Source: Nectonema munidae
Taxonomy: Eukaryota > Nematomorpha > Nectonematoida > Nectonematidae
NCBI GenBank assembly: GCA_030549495.1
Contig: JAUIRK010001009.1
Span: forward strand, 186,001 to 250,000
Direction of reading: 5' to 3'
DNA: 64,000 nucleotides
Below the pieces are notes generated by a model. The model saw only the letters and a list, made by a program, of their open reading frames with translations, made no database searches and was not told where the DNA came from. Position numbers and translations under genes: made by a program. The first letter of the stretch is position 1; the number at the start of each line of letters is the position of its first letter. Positions 53,041 through 63,582 of this stretch are shown piece by piece.

Positions 53041-53765
53041 CACACCCATGGCAAACCCATTCAGCAATGTACTAGCTAACCTAGTCTTAGAAGCATTACA
53101 AAACTCTCTTAAACATAATGAAAATTTTCAATCAATACGTTGATGACATCTTTTTCATAATAAATCTGAACAATATATAATCACTACATAATTCTTTCAA
53201 GAATTTTTACAAATGTCTAAAATTCACACTCGAGATGGAAAACAAAAACAGCCTCTCGTTTCTAGATTGTCTAATCACACGAAATAACACAAATTGTATC
53301 AAATAAAGAAGGGTTTCTCAATCGGGGTCCACATGGACCCTAGGGATCCATATAATAATTCAGGGTGTCCACAGGCGAAATATTATAAATCATGGGTCCA
53401 CAATGATATTTTGATGGTTCATGAAGAAAACCAGCTCATTATGGTTTTTATTATAAAAAGTTAATTTTTCGTTATAATTTTCACTTATTAATAATAGTAT
53501 AATTGATTTGCATTAGATTTGCTTTTATTTCAATATGAATTCAAATTATATACTTTTCTCTTTATCATAACTTCAAAAATTGAATTAGTGAAAAATATTA
53601 AAATAAAATATTTTTATGTCCAATTTTTATGAAAAGGTTCACTAAGGAAAAAAGAAGAGAAAAGGGATCCATGGGTAAAAAAGGTTGAGAAGCACTGAAC
53701 TAAAGTCTTCTATAAACCCATACATACATACCGATATCTAGACTTTCTAAATTCTTTCTTTTGAA
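53041..53765 (+). mobile_element. Penelope-like element reverse-transcriptase fragment
   Basis: Reads MANPFSNVLANLVLEALQNS-like text (GTPMGNPFSNVLANLVLEAL, 53041-53100), RYVDDIFFIINLN near 53140 and EMENKNSLSFLDCLITR near 53235. After an inserted hAT MITE (53309-53697) comes TKVFYKPIHTYRYLDFLNS (53703-53757). This order (MG.P.S..LAN, YVDD, NSL.FLD, TKVYRKPTHT.RYL) is characteristic of Penelope-like elements. Only the last part of the RT remains; no endonuclease domain was found. Confidence 0.85.
53309..53697. mobile_element. hAT MITE (family C, copy 2) inside the Penelope-like element
   Basis: 389 bp. It begins AAGGGTTTCTCAATCGGGG and ends GGTTGAGAAGCACTG. The flanks AAATAAAG (53301-53308) and AACTAAAG (53698-53705) differ by one base, consistent with an aged 8-bp duplication. 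Internally it matches copy 1 (26192-26639). Confidence 0.88.
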
Positions 53766-53769
53766 GATT

Positions 53770-54260
53770 TGAAGATGGAATTCTTAGACAAGAAAAATTT
53801 TGCTAGATTTTCCAACATATTTGTTGATGAAAATAAGATTTTGATCAATAAAGATGTCCTAGAGGCCATAAAACACCATGTAGCATATCTTAGTCCAGAA
53901 ATTTCTCTAATTTTCCTAATCTACAAACATTTGAAAAATACTATCAATTTATCAAAACACCCGTTTCTCGATTAGAAATCTAGCCCCAGAAGACGTAAAT
54001 TCAAGAACAGTTTAATGATTGAAGAGGTGCAAGTTTTTTGTGAAATGTCTTATAGCGATTTTTCGATTGAAATGTGACAGCCCCATGCTGATGTTGCAAA
54101 GATTGCTCTGATTCGATTTGTCACTACATATGATTGTGAGCAAGCGTTTCCCATGCTACTTGCCATTGAAACCAAACCGCGAAACAAATTGGAAGAGAGT
54201 AATGATATAAAAGTTCCATTGGCAAAACTGGTTTAGAAGCAGATGCATTTATCCCATTTA
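53770..54260 (+). pseudogene. hAT (ZBED5-like) transposase C-terminal fragment
   Basis: EFLDKKNFARFSNIFVDENK (53775-53835), then INKDVLEAIKHHVAYLSPEI. After a gap comes the dimerisation region IALIRFVTTYDCEQAFPMLL, AIETKPRNKLEESNDIKVPL (54100-54225) and HLSH. The CE.(A/G)FS and K.RN.L motifs are typical of ZBED5-like hAT transposases. At least two breaks. It belongs to the same group as the fragment at 45907. Confidence 0.8.
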
Positions 54261-54636
54261 CTTATTGAATTGTTCAGACACTTTTTAAAAACATCTGTGT
54301 CAATATTTTAGCACAGTAGTTTATATCGTTTTATTTTTTTAAATGAGACCGCGAGCTATTAAAAAAATTAAAGTTAGACCGCTACGACGAAATTTTTTAG
54401 AAAGTTTGTGAAGACGCTTCAAGCTCAAAAAGGAAACAAAATTATTTATATATGATAGATCACTACTGAACAGATGTAATTAAGTCTTTATTCCTCCTTA
54501 TTTCCATATACCAATTATTAAAACTGATGGTCACAGTCTCTCTGTATAGTCTATTGCTAGATATGCTATACTCTAACCAAGTGAAGGTTTTATATCATGA
54601 CTCTAAAAATGGTCATTTTTGTAACTCCTTTTGTAA

Positions 54637-54784
54637 GGGTGGCATGACCGGTTGGTTGAGATGATGGACTCAGCACGGAAGCCTCTGGGTTCGGTTCCTC
54701 ATCGATACCAATTTGTTCATAGTTTAACATAAGCGGTACATCAGAGCCTTGCCAATGAAAACACATCCACAGTACCTTTACCTT
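54637..54784 (+). repeat. tRNA-derived SINE (copy 2)
   Basis: GGGTGGCATGACCGGTTGGT, then a B box GGGTTCGGTTCC, the body CATAGTTTAACATAAGCGG and the tail AGTACCTTTACC. Close to copy 1 (4775) along the whole length; the B box is nearer the tRNA consensus here. Confidence 0.87.
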
Positions 54785-55216
54785 AGGTAACAGAATTTTA
54801 GTTAACCCAATTTTATGTTTGGTGTTCAAAGGTTAAACATGTCTGTCTTCTAAAGACCATATGGAAAGGCTTATATTAGAGGACTCATTGGTAATATAGT
54901 CAGATCTCATTTATCCGACAACAGTATTCGACAACCAATGCAATATTGATTAGGAGCTAAATCATTTTTCTCAGGCTCTCATCTCAATGATTGTCAATGA
55001 GTTTGGTTCATATCAAATAAATTGGTTGTTGCATTGTTGATTAAAATTAAAAAAATGCATTGTTGATTAAAATTAAATATTAAAATTTTTAGCAACGAGA
55101 TGTTACCAAGCTTGATACACAGAAAAACAAAGAATCATTTTATATAATCTTCATATTCTACCTACATATATATTCAGTTAGTAAGGTAGATTATTTGAAA
55201 ATATATTTAGGACATG

Positions 55217-56018
55217 GTTCCAGGGGCGTAGCAAGTCGGCCAGGGGCAGAGACTCCCCCCCCCCCCCCCAAACTTCCTTTTTTGGATTTGGGGTAGATTT
55301 TTATATAAGCATGAGCATGTATTGAGACTATATTTGTAAAACACAAACTGAATGCGTCGGTCTCTTGCCAACTTCGATGTGTTTGCTCATATGATATCTA
55401 TAGAAAATGAATGCTATGAGTGTGTATGCATAGATTCAACTGCTTTTCGAGATTTACTCTTCTTTTTAGACATGATTGATGGATACTGAAGGAATAAAAC
55501 AGTTTCCTTGTCTGACTGAGTATCATATCTTCATTACAGAATGACTTATCGATGACACACATACGTTTTAATAAAACTTGTTTCACTTTGATGCTTAGTA
55601 AAACTTTAGCCCCCCCCCCCCCTCAAACAAACTCCTCTTCTGTCCCTCGAACTTTCCATTTCTGGTTAGGCCAACGCATAGGTCTATGAATTGACAGATA
55701 TGTAGCCGTGAATTTAAAGTTAGAACTTTTTAAATTTTTGGAAGAAATATTTCACAAATTAAAAATTTATTCCCTAAGTTATACATTATAAATTACATGA
55801 AAATAAAATTATTTATACTAAGTTTTTTAACAAAAATTTTAAGCAAGAACACTCCCAACTATTCTAAGCAATCTAGATAACAAAAACATTAAATAAAACG
55901 ATTATCTAAGAATAAAAATGCTATATATTTCATTTCTAGATTTGAGACAGAGGGGCAAAATAAATACGACGGGGCAAAGCTCCCTTGCCCGCTCCCCTCT
56001 TATCAACAGTCCTGGTTA
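55217..56018. mobile_element. Possible DNA transposon with CCAGGGGCG ends and C-runs
   Basis: Starts TTCCAGGGGCGTAGCAAG and ends near 'cttatcaacagtcctgg' with GGTT on both outer sides. C-runs of about 14 occur at 55254 and 55608 beside C(C)TCAAAC / CAAAC. GGGGCAAA motifs recur near 55950-55975. No transposase is seen. Boundaries uncertain; may be two nested pieces. Confidence 0.35.
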
Positions 56019-56760
56019 CAGTAATTAATAGAGATAAACCTTTTGAGTATTAAATTATAGAGTTCTTATATAGTTATGTATTATAAAAAATATTCGACAC
56101 CCTCAAAAATCTATGGGCTCTTGTTCAAATTACTGGCCACATAACTGCCTCTGATCAAATATTCCTCAAATTTGCATCATTATATCAAATCGTGGACGTT
56201 AAAAGATAACATTGGAAAAAAGAAAAAATCTATAAATCAAAAAAAGTTTACATGTTATATGAGTTAATTTTGAGATTTAATTCCAATTTTGAAAAATTTT
56301 ATAAAAATTATTGGATGCCATTTTAAAAAGTATTGGAAACTAATAAAAAAAAATTTCCTGAAAAAGAATATAAGCAATGTAGAGAATATTATAATGGAGA
56401 CTATCAAAAACACTAGTCAAAATATAGCTAATTAATACTCTTTGTTATAATATTGGATAATTTTCTTTCTATTAACAAGTGCATGTATAATATTATTTCT
56501 TAAATATTTCACCAGAACTTGACTAATATCCATACTAATTTGTAGATTTATTTTCGCCCACATAATTTTATGTATGTGAGTCTCAATATACATATGAATA
56601 GATTAACAGGCTTTATAACTAAAAAAATTTTCCTTTGGATTCAACATAGACAAAGTATATTATATTTCACACTTTGATGTTGATCACCTTAACATTATTT
56701 GTCTCACTTTATTCTTAACCAACTTTCTGGATATCACATCTTTCCCCCTCTCTTGGTAAA
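56019..56760. other. No gene seen
   Basis: AT-rich, no recognised element. Confidence 0.4.
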
Positions 56761-56767
56761 ACAATAT

Positions 56768-56862
56768 TGAACATGTATATCGCCATCCAACAGGTTAAAA
56801 CCATTAACCTGATAAACACCTTGCTTCATTCCTTAATCTAACTTTAAAGAATAATTATATAT
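56768..56862 (+). repeat. Dispersed repeat D (copy 2)
   Basis: Matches 30431-30525 (ATATCGCCATC, ATTAACCTGAT, CTTGCTTCATTCC). It stops just before the TTAA of the piggyBac at 56882. Confidence 0.6.
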
Positions 56863-57000
56863 TATTTTATCTATATATTAACCCTTATGGTACCCTTATT
56901 TTCCCAACTTTATAGGTTCCTTGGGCTGTTTTCAACCTTTTTTTTCAAAATTTTAATTTACCTGAAAAATTTATTGAAATGGCACAAAAATATAAAAACA

Positions 57001-58576
57001 TTAAATAGAACAATTTATACAAACATATTTCAAATGATTTTTACATGCAAAGTAGTCACAAATAGAGCATTTCAGAGATATTTTATTTTTTGTGTTTATG
57101 CAAAGATGACATCTTGCTTTTTTTGGCCCATGAAAAATTTCTTCTTCAACTTCTTGATTATTTCTTTTTTTTATTTTAAGTACGAAATTTTTGCTTGATA
57201 AAGTTCTAGGCAGTTTTGGCCTTGCCCTAATCAGTGGTTTTATTTTTTTTCCTAGTGTAACCAAATATTTTCGCCTGACATCACAACAATTTTTGTTTTT
57301 TATGATAATCTCTTTTGACAAAATAAAACTATTAAGTGCGGACATATCAATCATGTTACTAAAAACCACAATTGGCCAGCGCTTTGTTTTTCTTTTGACT
57401 GAATAATTTGATACCATTTGATCAACTACATCAACAGCAACTTTGGTTTTGTTGTAATGTATAATCACTTCTGGTTTTTTTGCTTCAGAGTCGTCGATTC
57501 TTTTAGATTTATGAAAAGAAGATAAAAGGAAGACGTTTTTGTTTTTTTTAGGCATATACGAAACAAGCATGTTTTCTTCGGTGAACAAGAACACAGAAGA
57601 AAATACATGGCGCTTTTTTATATCAAGTATTGCTGGTGGTATAAACTTTTTGTTTTTACGAACTGTACCAAGCAAAGTCATTTTTCTCTCTTCTAAGAGT
57701 CTTTTAGACAGGTTCAAAGATGTAAAAATATTGTCATACGTCACGTTGTGACCCTTTAGTCCTTTTGTCATATCCATCACAACACGCTCTCCTTGATTTT
57801 TTTTCAGCTGCATTTCCAGGTTGCTTTCCGAAATATGCCTGGATGTTCCATACGTAAAAACTCTCAACATCTGCTAAAATCCAAAATTTTAATCCATATT
57901 TATCTGGTTTGGTAGGAATATACTGTCTAAAAGGACGATTTCCCCTGAAGCCTCTGAGCTGCTCATCTACTGTTACTTGAAAACAGGGATAGAAAAGTTT
58001 TGGTAGAATAGCAACCCATTGATCCCATATTTCTTGAATTGGAGCAAACTTATTTTTTTCTCTTCTATTTTCCCTTGTTTTTTTTTGTCATCAAATCGTA
58101 AAACTCTTTAAATCATTTTGAAGTTTTTCAGAGACATTGTAGCTCTAACAATACTTCTCCCAGTATCATCATCCCATAAGCTTGCAGTGGACTCGTTTTT
58201 GGATTTGAAAACTCCAGCAAGAATCACCAGGCCTAAATAAGCTTTAAACTTTACGATATCAAGCTCCACCCATCACAACTTTGCTTTCAATGTTAGTCCA
58301 CTTTATTATTGTATTCAAAATTTTTGGTGGAAAAAATTGCATAAAAGCTGTGTACTCATCTTCTATCCTTGAGCAAGCATAACTTGTTGGACATGGCTTC
58401 ATTGATATGCTATTATGACACCTTTCTTTACTTGAATAATTAAAATCGTCATGATACCATTTTGTCTCCCCATCTTTCGAAAGACAATACTCATGAGTTT
58501 CCTCATCTTCTAAATTAGAAAGCCTTCCATCGGAAAAAATCACTATAACATTCTTCAGTCTCACATAATGAAACAT
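57001..58576 (-). pseudogene. piggyBac transposase, few breaks, DDD triad kept
   Basis: N-terminal acidic region (58576-58259), then YLGLVILAGVFKSKNEST and GRSIVRATMSLKNF. Next come FAPIQEIWDQWVAILPKLF and TVDEQLRGFRGNRPFRQYIP (first Asp), LKFWILADVESFYV (second Asp) and GERVVMDMTKGLKGHNVTYD. From 57870 to 57001 the frame is open for 289 codons, with KVAVDVVDQMVSNYSVKRKT (third Asp) and a final Cys-rich domain (CHLC, CSIC, CKNH, CINC). About three to four stops or frame changes lie between 58259 and 57800. The intact triad and long C-terminal frame suggest recent activity. Confidence 0.92.
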
Positions 58577-58719
58577 GATCTTCTACCTCAGAAAACTCGC
58601 TAATGGAAGGGGAAGAGTCGCTGTACATGCCTTTATAAAAAATGTTACAATTTAGTACTAAAAAAAATAAAAAAAACTTAAATTATGAAAGGAAAAAATT
58701 TTTGGTTGGAGATATCAAA

Positions 58720-58873
58720 GCACTTTCAGCCGTAAGGCTTTATGCTCGCATTATGCTTAAGATGGTTAATCACAGTTTTTGTGAATTTGTTTTTAGAGTT
58801 GGGAGTCTTGGGGATTGAACCCCTGACCTTCAACTGTTAAGCTGAGAGGTACACCCTAACAACCATTGAGGCT
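58720..58873 (-). repeat. tRNA-like SINE (minus strand) inside piggyBac
   Basis: On the minus strand: GCCTCAATGGTTGTTAGGG, an A-box-like segment, and GGGGTTCAATCCCC, a very good B box. The acceptor arm does not pair properly, so it is a tRNA-derived SINE head and not a functional tRNA. Body differs from copies 1-3. Confidence 0.6.
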
Positions 58874-58975
58874 TATACTAAAAACTTAAGGCTATGATAA
58901 TTTTGAAATTTTTAATAAAAGATAATTTTTTAAAAAATTAGATTTAAATGAGCCCTAGGATCTTATAAGGGTTAA

Positions 58976-59510
58976 ATACTATTCTCAAAAATAATTTTAT
59001 ATATTTATATTACAAATTTTTTGGATTTTTTAATCTATCATGCTTCTATCTTTTTTTTTTAACTTAACAACCAAAAATTCTTTTCATTTTCAATATAAAC
59101 CGTATTCAATATTTGAACGGATTCTTTTATAAATAAATATAAGCAAATAGTAAATGAACACCCTAATTTCAATAGGAAAAAAAATATGTAAATTAAAACA
59201 ATTCTTATTTTCTTTGGAAAAATCTTCCAGAATAGTAATTGTTAGTAAACAAATTTGTATTAGTTATAGAATAGGTACCCATTTGAACACTTTACCTAAT
59301 TCATTTAAGTTTTTAACATTACTATTTCGAAATTCAAGCAAAATCTTAAATCTTCTTTGGTTCAAAATTATGACTATAGATTTGCGATAAATAATTGCTA
59401 CATATGTAAAACTATTCATTGATATTGACGCACTTTTTAATATTTAAAGCTACAATTATTTTTTTATGCCTTTTAAGTTCAATGTTCTTTTCTTTTTTTA
59501 ACATGCATGT
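58976..59510. other. No gene seen
   Basis: AT-rich flank; the 78-codon frame at 59154-59390 has no recognisable content. Confidence 0.4.
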
Positions 59511-59512
59511 TC

Positions 59513-59662
59513 ATTTTATCAACTTTTTATTCAATTATGCTTGAATCATATATTAGTTTTGTTTGAATCAATTTATCAACTTTTATTCAATTATGCTAGA
59601 ATACACATGTGCTACTTTGTCATATATTATTTTTGTTTTAATCAATAAATTCTTTCTTTCTT
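59513..59662 (+). repeat. Tandem pair and LINE-like 3' tail
   Basis: TATTCAATTATGCTTGAATC and TATTCAATTATGCTAGAATA mark two units about 65 bp apart. They end with AATCAATAAATTCTTTCTTTC, then a TTTC microsatellite. An AATAAA plus simple-repeat tail is typical of non-LTR retrotransposon 3' ends, but no ORF precedes it. Confidence 0.4.
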
Positions 59663-59664
59663 TA

Positions 59665-60585
59665 AAATTTAAATTATTTGCTGAGATACTAGTAAAAGAC
59701 ACCATAGAAATTGTATTTTAAAAAGATTGGAAAGTAAGATAAATAAAAGGAATCAAATCCTTTATTCTTTAATCTTATGACTAATACTAAGTACTAAAAA
59801 GTGGGTAAAAGTTTCATAAAGATTAATTAATAATATAAGGCCAAGAAATATGTTAAAACAAAGTGGTAAATGTGCATCAAATACCCCGATATTAAAAATG
59901 TTTGTATGTTTCCAATTTTATTTTGTTTGTTATATTAATAAAATTATTTTTTTATTGATATTGCTATGGCCACATAACAATTTAATATTTTTGAAATTTA
60001 TTTAATTTAGTTATTTTCACTATGTACCTTTAGTAATATATCTACAATATCCAAATATCTACTAAGAATGGAAGCATATTGTTTTGATCGAGCAATCCTG
60101 GATTGGATTGTCAAATGTGATATATCCCTATTAACTATCTAGTTATGAAGAAAGTTTAACCTTCGCAAGACAGTTGAGATTTTTACTTCAGTCGATTTAA
60201 TCAACTCAAATTTTCTTTATTAAAATTTTAGATATTTTTTACTGAGTTGAACAATTGACATAAAAAAATTGATTTTTTTTGACGTTATTCTTTCGATAAA
60301 ATTAACTCAAAATAAATTTCCTCGTATAAGGATACAAATAAAATCATTTTATAAAATGTATAAAATTACATGAAGTTGTAGATAGGAATAATTATATTTG
60401 CAAAAATTTAACGCCATCTAAAATATAAAAAAATGATGAACGATAAAAAATTTAAATGATCGAAAATATATATTTGTGTAAATTTTTATATAATGTAAAG
60501 TAAAAAATTTTCACAAAGAAACTCCTAACTGCCTAAAAAAGCAAGAGACCTTGTTGTATCAAGGCGAGGTATATATATAAAATTT
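59665..60585. other. No gene seen
   Basis: AT-rich with no recognised content. Confidence 0.45.
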
Positions 60586-60587
60586 TA

Positions 60588-60737
60588 GGGTGCGTGGGTA
60601 AGGTTGGTTAGATACTAGGTTTCGATAACTCAAGGTCTTGGGTTCGATCCGGCATCACGCCTACATTTTTCATAGTTCAATGATAGAAGAGGCATAATTA
60701 TGCCTTCTCGATAAAAACACCCCACGTTACCTTTACC
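60588..60737 (+). repeat. tRNA-derived SINE (copy 3, different head)
   Basis: Head GGGTGCGTGGGTAAGGTTGG with B box TTGGGTTCGATCC. The body keeps CATAGTT, GCCTT and the tail CACCCCACGTTACCTTTACC of copies 1 and 2, but the tRNA-like head is clearly different. So the family shares a tail across distinct tRNA heads. Confidence 0.8.
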
Positions 60738-60739
60738 TG

Positions 60740-61528
60740 TATAAAAATCTCTTATAAGGTCTGAACAGTCAGTAATTTTTTATAATTTCGCTTCATAGCA
60801 AATAGGGGTGTTTAGAAATTTTTATTGCAGTTTACACCAAGAGACTTTACTTAAACCCAATGAAGAGGAGTCCTCTAGAAAGGGTTTTATAAAAAATTCA
60901 TCTATGAAAATACTCTTTCTGAAATAGGAGACAGCAGCTTTATTATTTTATGGCAACATAAATCTTTTCTAAATCCTCTACTCTATTTTTAAATTATTTT
61001 AGACATATTTTAAACTCTAGTTCAAATAATTTAAATGTATAATTTTTCTCTTTAAATTCTTAAATTGATCTTTATAAGAAAGTGTTTCTGTTTAACATTT
61101 TTTTTCACTTAAAAATGCCAATTAAAAGGACTAAAAAATTTCCTGAAGTATTTGCAAATATCTTTCAACATTAAATGATTTTAAAATATAGGAGAAATAA
61201 TGATGCTTTCAAAGCACTTTATGTCATAAGAAGAATTAATAAGTGGTGTGTACTAATTTCGCTAAGCTTTGGAGTGACATATAATTTTAAATATTTTTCG
61301 GCATTATCCTAGTATAGAATCTGTTTACATTGTTATTTTCTGTATCAAACGTGAGTTTGTGGCCCTTTTTATTTAAGAGATATTTTAGCATGGGGTTGGA
61401 ATCGTGTAGATCGGTTATTACCAAACTATTCATAGCCATCAGCGCATTTTAATGACTTTTCTCATCTATCGACCTTCATTACGAATCTTTTCTACTTCTT
61501 ACTTGAATCTTAATTACATTCTTTTCTC
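60740..61528. other. No gene seen
   Basis: AT-rich; nothing recognised. Confidence 0.45.
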
Positions 61529-61532
61529 ATAA

Positions 61533-61652
61533 CCCGTTAACGGCCAGAATAATCAGACGATATCTAGTATAAAGCAGAAGATTTGTATTAAAAAGCATTA
61601 ATAAACGCAGACGATCCAAATTTTTGTAAAGTCGACTGTGGTCGATAACCGG
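61533..61652. mobile_element. Short piggyBac-like MITE (copy 4)
   Basis: Left flank ATAA (decayed TTAA), then CCCGTTAACGGCCAGAATAA. Interior TCAGACGATATCTAGTATAA, AGCAGAAGATTTGTATT, AAAAGCATTAATAAACGCAG. Right end TGGTCGATAACCGG followed by TTAA at 61653-61656. The interior follows copies 2 and 3 almost word for word. Confidence 0.85.
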
Positions 61653-61656
61653 TTAA

Positions 61657-62315
61657 TGAAAGCTAACCTCAAAGATCACAAAAATCTTAAATTCTCAAAT
61701 TCATCTTTTTAAGAATAAATATTTTTATTTCTAATTAAAATCAGATGCCTACATTTTTCACTTTTAGTTAGAATTTTTTGGTTGATATTAAAAAATATAT
61801 AGAGAATTTGCATGCATTTTGGAAATAACAGAGCCTTTTATGACTATTCAATAATAGGAATAGTTTGAGCAAACGGAAAATAAGCATAATGGTTTTAAAA
61901 TTTGTTAATAAACCGAAAATTATTGTCTTGCTGATTATTATTATCAAACGAAAATTTGTTTAAATATGAAAAGATTTATTAGATTTGAATTTAGTGGTAT
62001 AATAAAAAGTACTACTGATTAATCCTCTCGAAATAATTTCAAAAATTCGCGCTTCTGCTATTAGAATATATGTTCCCATGCATGAGTGATCGGTGATGAA
62101 AATATTTTAAGATTTTACTACCGATGAGGTAAAAAGGAACTCACCCATTCAGCACAATATCAATTAAAGTAAAAAAATACTTCGGCATTCGTTTATTTTT
62201 AGACTTTAAAGTCCAGTCATCTGCACTTTTCACACAAAAGTTTAATCATAAAAATCTGTGGCTTGTGTAATACATGATTAATGAAAAAGTACACAATGTG
62301 CAAATATTCTAAATA
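61657..62315. other. No gene seen
   Basis: AT-rich DNA between the MITE and the 3' end of the DDX6-like gene. Confidence 0.45.
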
Positions 62316-62319
62316 AGTC

Positions 62320-62325
62320 TTTATT
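62320..62325 (-). promoter_or_regulatory. Putative polyadenylation signal (DDX6-like)
   Basis: AATAAA on the minus strand, about 235 bp past the DDX6-like stop codon. A plausible 3' UTR length, but unproven. Confidence 0.5.
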
Positions 62326-62560
62326 AGAATGTTAAAAGAAACTCATTAAAGGAATGGAAAGGGAGTAATAGATTTAAAGCGAGTAAGGTTAGAGAGTAAG
62401 AATGACTTACAGTTAACAGAGTAAAACACAACATTAATAGAATTATATAAAGAAGTTAGAGGGGACAAATAAGTTAGGTTTGCGCGTACATTGTTATGTT
62501 AGGGTAACAGAATTAATATGATGTTAGATTGGTGACGTGATAGATGAAACGTTTTTGCTT

Positions 62561-63582
62561 TTACTTTATAAGAGGGGGGAGTAGACGCGCTATTATTTCG
62601 GATGCTACAAGCTGCTGATTGCCTTGAGAATCAGACTCCATTTCGCTTTCGCTTGGCAAAGTCTGAAATTCGGAAACATAAAGCCTCTTGTCAATGTTTT
62701 TGGGAATAGCCTCAATTTTAGTCCCTAGCTCTTGCTCAATTCGATGAAGACTGAGCCGATCATCATTGGTGACTAAATTGATGGCGATGCCCAAGTGCCC
62801 GAACCTGCCAGAACGGCCAATTCTGTGTAGGTACGTTTCAGACATTTTGGGAAAGTCGAAGTTAATCACGACGTTGACATTAGCGATGTCTATGCCTCGA
62901 GTGAACAAGTCGGTGCAGACCAGGTTGCGCACACAGCCGTCATGAAAGTCATGGTAAACGCGATTCCTGTTCTCCTGCAGCATGCGCGAGTGTATGTAAA
63001 AACAGGAGTAGCCAAGCTGTGTGATCTTTTTAGCGAGGAGTTCGACGCGATTGGCTGAATTGCAGAATATAATGGCTTGATTGATCTGCAACTTTGAGAA
63101 GAGGGTGTTGAGACAATGAACTTTTTGGCGTTCTTGAACGAAAGCGTAATATTGTGTGATTCCTAGGAGTGTAAGCTCTGACATTTTATTGATTTCGAGG
63201 GGATTTTCTAAATGTTTGTCCACAAATGCCTTAACGCTTGAGGGAAAGGTTGCTGAAAATAGACAAATCTGACGGTTGGAAGGCAAGTTCTTGATCACGC
63301 TGTCTAATAAATTTTTGAAATCTTGTGAAAGTAGTTTATCTGCCTCGTCCAAAACAATCATTTTGCATTGAGAAACGTCGGCTATTTTGCGTTCTATCAA
63401 GTCGTATATTCGGCCAGGCGTGCACACCACTAAATGAATTTTAGAAAAGAGTCGCTTTATATCATCGCCCAGGTTTGTGCCTCCTGTTGTCACCATGACT
63501 TGGATATTCGTGTACTTTGACAGTTTTTTGCATGTTTGACTCGTCTGTAACGCCAGTTCACGAGTTGGCACCACGATTATGG
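62561..63582 (-). CDS. DDX6-like last exon (RecA domains)
   Basis: Acceptor TTTATTGTAG; completes Ala and reads [20 protein letters not shown] through all later helicase motifs to TAA at 62561-62563. The intron before it is 59 bp, phase 1, at the same protein position as QAM/QAI in DDX6. Confidence 0.96.

Larger units (their letters stand above)
56882..58971 (-). mobile_element. piggyBac transposon with both ends and TTAA flanks
   Basis: 2090 bp, flanked by TTAA at 56878-56881 and 58972-58975. The left end CCCTTATGGTACCC and the right end on the minus strand CCCTTATAAGATCC share the 7-bp CCCTTAT. The transposase is on the minus strand between about 58576 and 57001, and a tRNA-like SINE has inserted between the 5' end and the transposase. 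Best preserved piggyBac of the window. Confidence 0.93.

Noticed and set aside
58795-58873. A functional tRNA gene on the minus strand
   Set aside because: B box is excellent but the acceptor arm does not pair and no proper anticodon arm forms; better read as a SINE head.
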